64,000 bases of DNA from Megalobrama amblycephala. Its lineage: Eukaryota; Chordata; Actinopteri; Cypriniformes; Xenocyprididae. The stretch lies in assembly GCF_018812025.1 (NCBI RefSeq), contig NC_063045.1, positions 46,887,852 through 46,951,851 on the forward strand. The letters are read 5' to 3'. Below the pieces are notes generated by a model that was not told the DNA's origin, made no database searches, and worked only from the letters and a program-made list of their open reading frames with translations. Below are positions 59,005 to 64,000 of the stretch, in pieces. The first letter of the stretch is position 1. Each line of letters starts with the position of its first letter. The position numbers and the translations under genes are program-made.

Positions 59005-59985
59005 TTAAAGGTGCCATAGAATGGAAAATTGAATTTACCTTGGCATAGTTGAATAACAAGAGTTCAGTACATGGAAATGACATACAGTGAGTCTCAAACA
59101 CCATTGTTTCCTCCTTCTTATATAAATCTCATTTGTTTAAAAGACCTCTGAAGAACAGGCAAATCTCAACATAACACCGACTGTTACGTAACAGTCGGGA
59201 ACATTAATATGTACGCCCCCAATATTTGCATATGCCAGCCCATGTTCAAGGCATTAGACAAGGGCAGCCAGTATTAACTTCTGGATCTGCACAGCTGAAT
59301 CATCAGACTAGGTAAGCAAGCAAGAACAATAGTGAAAAATAGCAGATGGAGCAATGATCTGACATAATCCATGATATCGTGTTATTTTTAGTGATATTTG
59401 TAAATTGTCTTTCTAAATGTTTCGTTAGCATGTTGCTAATGTACTGTTAAATGTGGTTAAAGTTACCATCGTTTATTACTGTATTCACGGAGACAAGAGC
59501 CGTTGCTATTTTCATTTTTAAACACTTGCAGTCTGTATAATGCATAAACACAACTTCATTCTTTATGAATCTCTCCAACAGTGTGTAATGTTAGCTTTAC
59601 CCCATTAGCCACGGAGCACTATCAAACTCGTTCAGAATCAAATGTAAACATCCAAATAAATACTATACTCACATGATCTGATGTATGCATGCAGCATGCA
59701 TGACAAACACTTTGTAAACATCCATTTTGAGGGTTATATTAGCTGTGTGAACTTTGTTTATGCTGTTTAAGGCAAGCGAGAGCTCCAGGGGCGGGGAGCG
59801 TGAGGAATTAAAGCGGCCGCAGTCTGAATCGGTGCATATTTAATGATGCCCCAAAATAGTCAGTTAAAAAAATTAATAAAAAAAAAATCTATGGGGTATT
59901 TTGAGCTGAAACTTCACAGACACATTCAGGGGACACCTTAGACTTATATTACATCTGGTAAAAAAACGTTTGATGGTACTTTTAA
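59005..59985. mobile_element. TTAA-ended element A of the composite
   Basis: TTAAAGGTGCCATAGAA at the left and the inverse of TTTGATGGTACTTTTAA at the right. TTAA at 59005-59008 and 59982-59985, 981 bp. Near the right end GGGGTATTTTGAGCTGAAAC also occurs at about 24593-24611, so the two families share sequence. No transposase. Confidence 0.75.
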
Positions 59986-61541
59986 CCCTCTGGAGTCTGA
60001 GGCTGATTTGGGGCCTGGAGAAGTTTTGACATGCCCTGACATTTGTGCTTTTTTCAGTTGTTCATAAACATATTAATGACACAAGTGTCATTACACTGTA
60101 TTCAGCACAAACTAGGCTACCATAATATGTGAGGAACATGTGTGTACATGTTTGTGTTTTTGAAGGAATAACGTTTATGCGTGGTTACTGAAAAAACAAA
60201 AAACTTAAGTCACTGATATAAGGCCAATAAAAGTATATTAAATCTGTGTTCACAAGACTTTTGGGTATTGAAGGTTGTAGACTAGAGTTTTTGCTTCAAA
60301 ATTATGTAAAAATTATGCTGACTACTCTTTCATTTATAACAATATACTGATTTAGTTTTTGTAAGACATTTTTTGCAAAGAAACACGGTATGCGAGGAGG
60401 CGTGAATCTCCATGAATAATGGCTCATTCTCACCTGTGAAGACAAAAGAATTGAATAGTAATGACCTGAAAAGACTTGCATATTAATGAGGCATTTCAGT
60501 CAGGTAGGCTGTGAAAAAAACTTCTGTGATGTCTCAAGCTCATTATGATATATGAAACATACAGAAACATTTTATTACAATATAAAATAATGGTTTTATA
60601 TTATACTTTAAAATATAATGTATTTCTGTGATGCAAAGAGTCTGAATATAGGCTTTTAGTTTAAAAGCATGCACATTTGGAGAAATATAGGATTCTCATA
60701 TGTTTATGTCAATTTTCTATACAGAGGAGTTATTTTTTATTTAATATTCATTGTTATCTCTATGAGCGCTGGTGTTTGCAATTCATACTGCAGCCGGAGG
60801 GCGCTCTGTGCATTTTAGTCCACAAATTCACCTAAGAAGAAGACGATATTCCATGAATGGTGTTTACCAATTCATACTACAGCCGGAGGGCGCTAAAGAA
60901 ACAAAAACTCACTTAAAACTTATCAATAGAAGAAAACAAACAGGAATTTACTGAATGTCTTCCAGAGATCGCTAACCATGGCTTTTTCATCCAGATAAAC
61001 AATTTTCAAGGCAATAAATACACGATTGAGATGATGAATGCATGTGTTGTCTCTGAATTTGCCTGTGAATAGCGCTGGCTCCGTGGGCGTGGCCGCATTA
61101 GTGGGTAATGAGCTGAATCACGGACTTCTGACATGGCTCTCTTTTCATACAGATTACATAAACACAGAATGTTTGTTTTCGATTTGACTTGCACGATTTA
61201 AAACCTGACATTTCAACGTTTTGTTAGACATAAGTATGAATTTTTTGTGATTAGTATTCACTAAGTTACACTTCATTTTCTGAGAACTATCAGATTGGAC
61301 TTCGTTCAGAGGGAGATGAGAGATCACGCATCATGTTAGTTTTCTTTATTTTACAAAAAGCACAACATTTTGTTTTTACTCTGAGTGTATACAAATAAAA
61401 GGAGATATTCTATAGTTTCAATTGATGTATTACTTATGTCTCTATGACAAAAAATGACAGAGTATTTTAAGTCTGTTTTGCTGCAATGTGAAAAAAAACA
61501 TGCAAAACGCGCCGGCGCGTTTTTAGACCTCAGAGTGTTAA
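59982..61541. mobile_element. TTAA-ended element B of the composite
   Basis: TTAACCCTCTGGAGTCTGAG at the left and the inverse of TTTTTAGACCTCAGAGTGTTAA at the right, 1560 bp. Its left TTAA (59982-59985) is also the right TTAA of element A. It contains two copies of AGCCGGAGGGCGCT (60791-60804 and 60881-60894). No coding capacity. Confidence 0.75.
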
Positions 61542-61700
61542 TCACAATAAGATGTTTACATGACATTAGCAAAACTCTTCACTCCGGTTTACATGCAATT
61601 TTCATGATTCTAATTATCGCGAACAAGTGTGTTTATTTTAACCACCATTCTTCACATGCATGTACATACAATGTATTGCGCAAATGATGAACTCACATAC

Positions 61701-63417
61701 AGTAGGTATGTTACAGGCCACTGTTTTAATTTCCAAAAAACATTTCTATAGTTGTACTGGATATTATTCGACGCCGTGACGAACAGAGCAATGCCGCTGT
61801 AACTGGGCTTGCCTACACTGCCGTCGCATTCTTCGCACTGTCTCTGGATGAAGATAAGTAGCAGAGACTGCGCAGTGAGTTGCGTTGACAGAGTTCTAAA
61901 ATTCCAAGTTTGGCTGACACAATAACATTCACATATACAATCACAGTGCCATGAAGCAAGACAAGAGTAACTGGTCTGATAGTAAATATGGGTGTGTGAT
62001 GTGTAAAAGCATAGGTTAAGTACATAAACCACCGATATTAAAACGGAAACTATGTGAGACGCTGCAATAATAGGGCAAAACAAACGCCAGCTATTTTTCC
62101 TCTGGGTGTGAGGATGATATTAACCTCATTTGCATCACATTTAACTTGTTATGTTACAGCTTTTCAAGTCAAAGATTCAACTGAATCATCAAACCATGTG
62201 ACCTTAGTTACACAACCAAAGTTTAAGCAGCATCAAATGTTAATACATTTTGATGAAAGGTTATGAAAACAAACACTAATGTCATGTGATTTCCTTTCCC
62301 GTCATTCTTCCATTGTTTAAACAAAAGATTAGATTTAAAAACAACGTCATATCATGATACTATTTATAAATCTTTGCGTGCAGATTCTGTGGTTTGTGCA
62401 GACTTTATTATGGGAAAACATGCATAATGTAAGTTGTGCACGAAGCCTTGATCTGTTTTGATGAAAAATTCTCTAAGAGTCATACACAGCATTAGTTTAT
62501 TCAGGTGTTGGTCTTCATTTTTCAGAGTATAAGTAAAGTAACTCTGTAAAGATAAGGTTATAAGTTATTACTCTCTTCACGACGCCAAGGCTCTGGGTGG
62601 GCCATTCTGGGAATGCGGGACACAGGTGATCAGTGTGCGTTTCAGAGTATACGATTTACACTGTGTTTAAAATAGCTTCCTGCTCTCATAGACCTGTCAC
62701 CACCTACATCACATGGGAGAGAAAACCAGGGCTGGGGACAAACCGTCCCACCTGTGTCAGCCACAAATTACAGCATTCCCAGGAGAAGTTCTTGCCTTGG
62801 CCCCGTTTCTTCTTGCTTCATACTGACGCTGCTATGTTGTGTCAAATGTGAAATTATAACCAGATTGAAAGATAACAATTTTTTATTTGTTCAGCCTCTG
62901 GCACAAGTTTATCTTAAACAAGGCCTTTATCGTCTTTTTAAGCGGCGTAAGGCTGCTTGACCTTCTCAGCCATGCACGCATTTCTCTGTTTGTGTTTAGG
63001 TCTGCACTTCCTTTAGCAAGTAATAGACTTCCTTCAGAGCATAAATCACATTCATATGCTTTTTTCAATCTCATGTTTCCTGCGCCCAGTCTAGGCATGG
63101 GTCACGATAGTCGAGTAGTTGATTAATTTCTCTCATTTTTTTCCGACACACACATATTTTCCTACTGTATATATATTTGAATTAGATTTTATTTTTTGAT
63201 TTTCTGTTTTAATTTGAAGGTTTTAGTAATTTTGTCATGTGTTTGTCAATTTTTTATTAGTTTTTTTGTAAACATGTCTATACGGTTTTTATTAAGTTTT
63301 AGTTTTTTTTTAGTTTTAGTTTATTTAGAGTTAAAAAATGAGAAATGTTCCCTTGGCAACTAGCTGAAATAAAATAAGTTGACTTTTTTATTTATATATT
63401 TTTTTATTTCAGTTACA
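61701..63417. other. No gene supported
   Basis: AT-rich spacer. The 143-codon minus frame at 61652-62083 begins within repeat-flanking DNA and has no recognised domain. T-rich sequence fills 63130-63400. Confidence 0.3.
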
Positions 63418-63896
63418 CATACAGTACCATTTAAAAGTTCATGTTTTTATTAATGCTGTAATTCAGCAAGGATACATTAAATTGATTAAAAGTGACACAA
63501 AATGGATTATAAAAATCCATTTCAAATAAATGAAGATCTTTTGAACCTTCTATTCATCAAAAATAAATAAAATAAAATCCTGAAAAAAAGCACCGCAATT
63601 TCCACCAAAATATTAGCCAGCAAAACATTGATAATAATAAGAAATGTTTCTTGAGCACCAAATCAGTATATTAGAATGATTTTTTTAAGGACCATGTGAC
63701 ACTGAAGACTGGAGTAATGATGCTGACAATTCAGATTATAAATTACATTTTAAAATGCATTATTTTAAATTGCAATATTTCACAACAATACAGTCTTACT
63801 GTATTTTTTTTGTTCAAATAAATACAGCCTTTGTGAGCATGAGACTTTTTTTAAAACGTAAAAAAAATTGGTCCCCAACATTTGAACAGTAGTGTA
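63418..63896 (+). mobile_element. Abundant cyprinid inverted-repeat element
   Basis: TACAGTACCATTTAAAAGTT, TAATTCAGCAAGGATACATT, GATAATAATAAGAAATGTTT, GACACTGAAGACTGGAGTAA and AACATTTGAACAGTAGTGTA occur in the standard order of one of the commonest cyprinid repeats. The ends are imperfect inverted repeats. This is among the clearest taxonomic markers in the window. Confidence 0.85.
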
Positions 63897-64000
63897 CTTA
63901 TTATATAATATTATATAATATGATTGTGTCTTACATAAACACCCCATAATAAACACGCCCAATCAGGGTCAAGTGAACCCGAAACCAGCCCAATGTAAGG
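63897..64000. other. No feature supported
   Basis: TTATATAATATTATATAATA at about 63900-63919 is a short AT palindrome. Confidence 0.4.

Larger units (their letters stand above)
58936..61700. mobile_element. Older repeat split by a two-element composite
   Basis: CACTACGTTTACATGTGTAC, AATAATGCGATTTTT and ATTAATCAGAGTAAGGAC are on the left of the insert, and AATAAGATGTTTACATGACA, TCCGGTTTACATGCAAT and GATTCTAATTATCGCG are on the right. Joined at the TTAA they form one recognisable cyprinid GTTTACATG repeat. The outer limits are approximate. Confidence 0.6.

Noticed and set aside
61652..62083. 143-codon minus frame
   Set aside because: Cys/Ser/Tyr-rich random-looking composition, no splice sites, and it begins near a repeat edge.
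1..64000. CRISPR arrays, operons or bacterial-type systems
   Set aside because: Tandem repeats here are satellites and microsatellites. There are no spacer-repeat arrays, ribosome-binding sites or compact gene strings; the DNA is vertebrate.

Overview
The window is non-coding, AT-rich vertebrate DNA, most likely from a cyprinid fish (carp, barb or zebrafish relatives). The evidence is a dense set of interspersed repeats typical of cyprinid genomes: TTAAAGGGATAGTTCACCC-type miniature elements, the CAGCAAGGATACATTAAA repeat at 63.4 kb, a tRNA-derived SINE, a GGCCCTGTTTACACCTGG inverted-repeat element and long (AT)n, (CA)n and (GAAA)n tracts. There is no bacterial or organellar gene organisation. 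Most reading frames longer than 60 codons are chance frames in AT-rich DNA, run through microsatellites, or fall inside transposable elements.

I find no complete gene. The best coding evidence is one 102-bp frame on the minus strand at 45490-45591, flanked by good splice sites and encoding a Ser/Asp/Arg-rich 34-residue segment. A weaker exon-like segment lies at 5201-5278 (+). If the first is real, the window lies mainly in large introns or intergenic space of a gene read right to left. Several blocks (about 1.7-2.0, 3.4-4.1, 8.4-9.0, 10.9-11.3, 17.6-19.1, 22.8-23.5, 25.9-26.2, 33.7-34.2, 37.0-37.7, 43.6-43.9, 48.3-49.0, 52.0-52.3, 53.1-53.7, 55.8-56.6 and 58.1-58.5 kb) look like the non-repetitive, homeodomain- and SOX-motif-rich sequence of conserved non-coding elements around developmental genes. 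This rests on composition and motifs only; conservation could not be measured.

Mobile DNA, left to right: TIR element 5.8-6.2 kb; a long TTAA-ended repeat 6.9-8.0 kb; a 1.75-kb repeat with internally duplicated modules 11.9-13.6 kb; TTAA-ended elements at 16.6-17.4, 24.3-24.7, 43.2-43.4 and 53.9-54.9 kb; a decayed non-autonomous LTR retrotransposon 28.2-29.9 kb with gag-like and proline-rich frames; a minus-strand SINE at 30.2 kb; a higher-order satellite 34.8-36.8 kb split by a hAT-like element with an 8-bp target duplication; a nested cluster 39.1-41.9 kb; a Harbinger-like element 49.4-50.0 kb carrying an inner insertion; and a composite at 58.9-61.7 kb where two TTAA-ended elements share one TTAA inside an older repeat.

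No previously undescribed gene system is evident. The most informative items are the isolated candidate exon, the satellite interrupted by a dated insertion, and the repeated use of TTAA as an element boundary.
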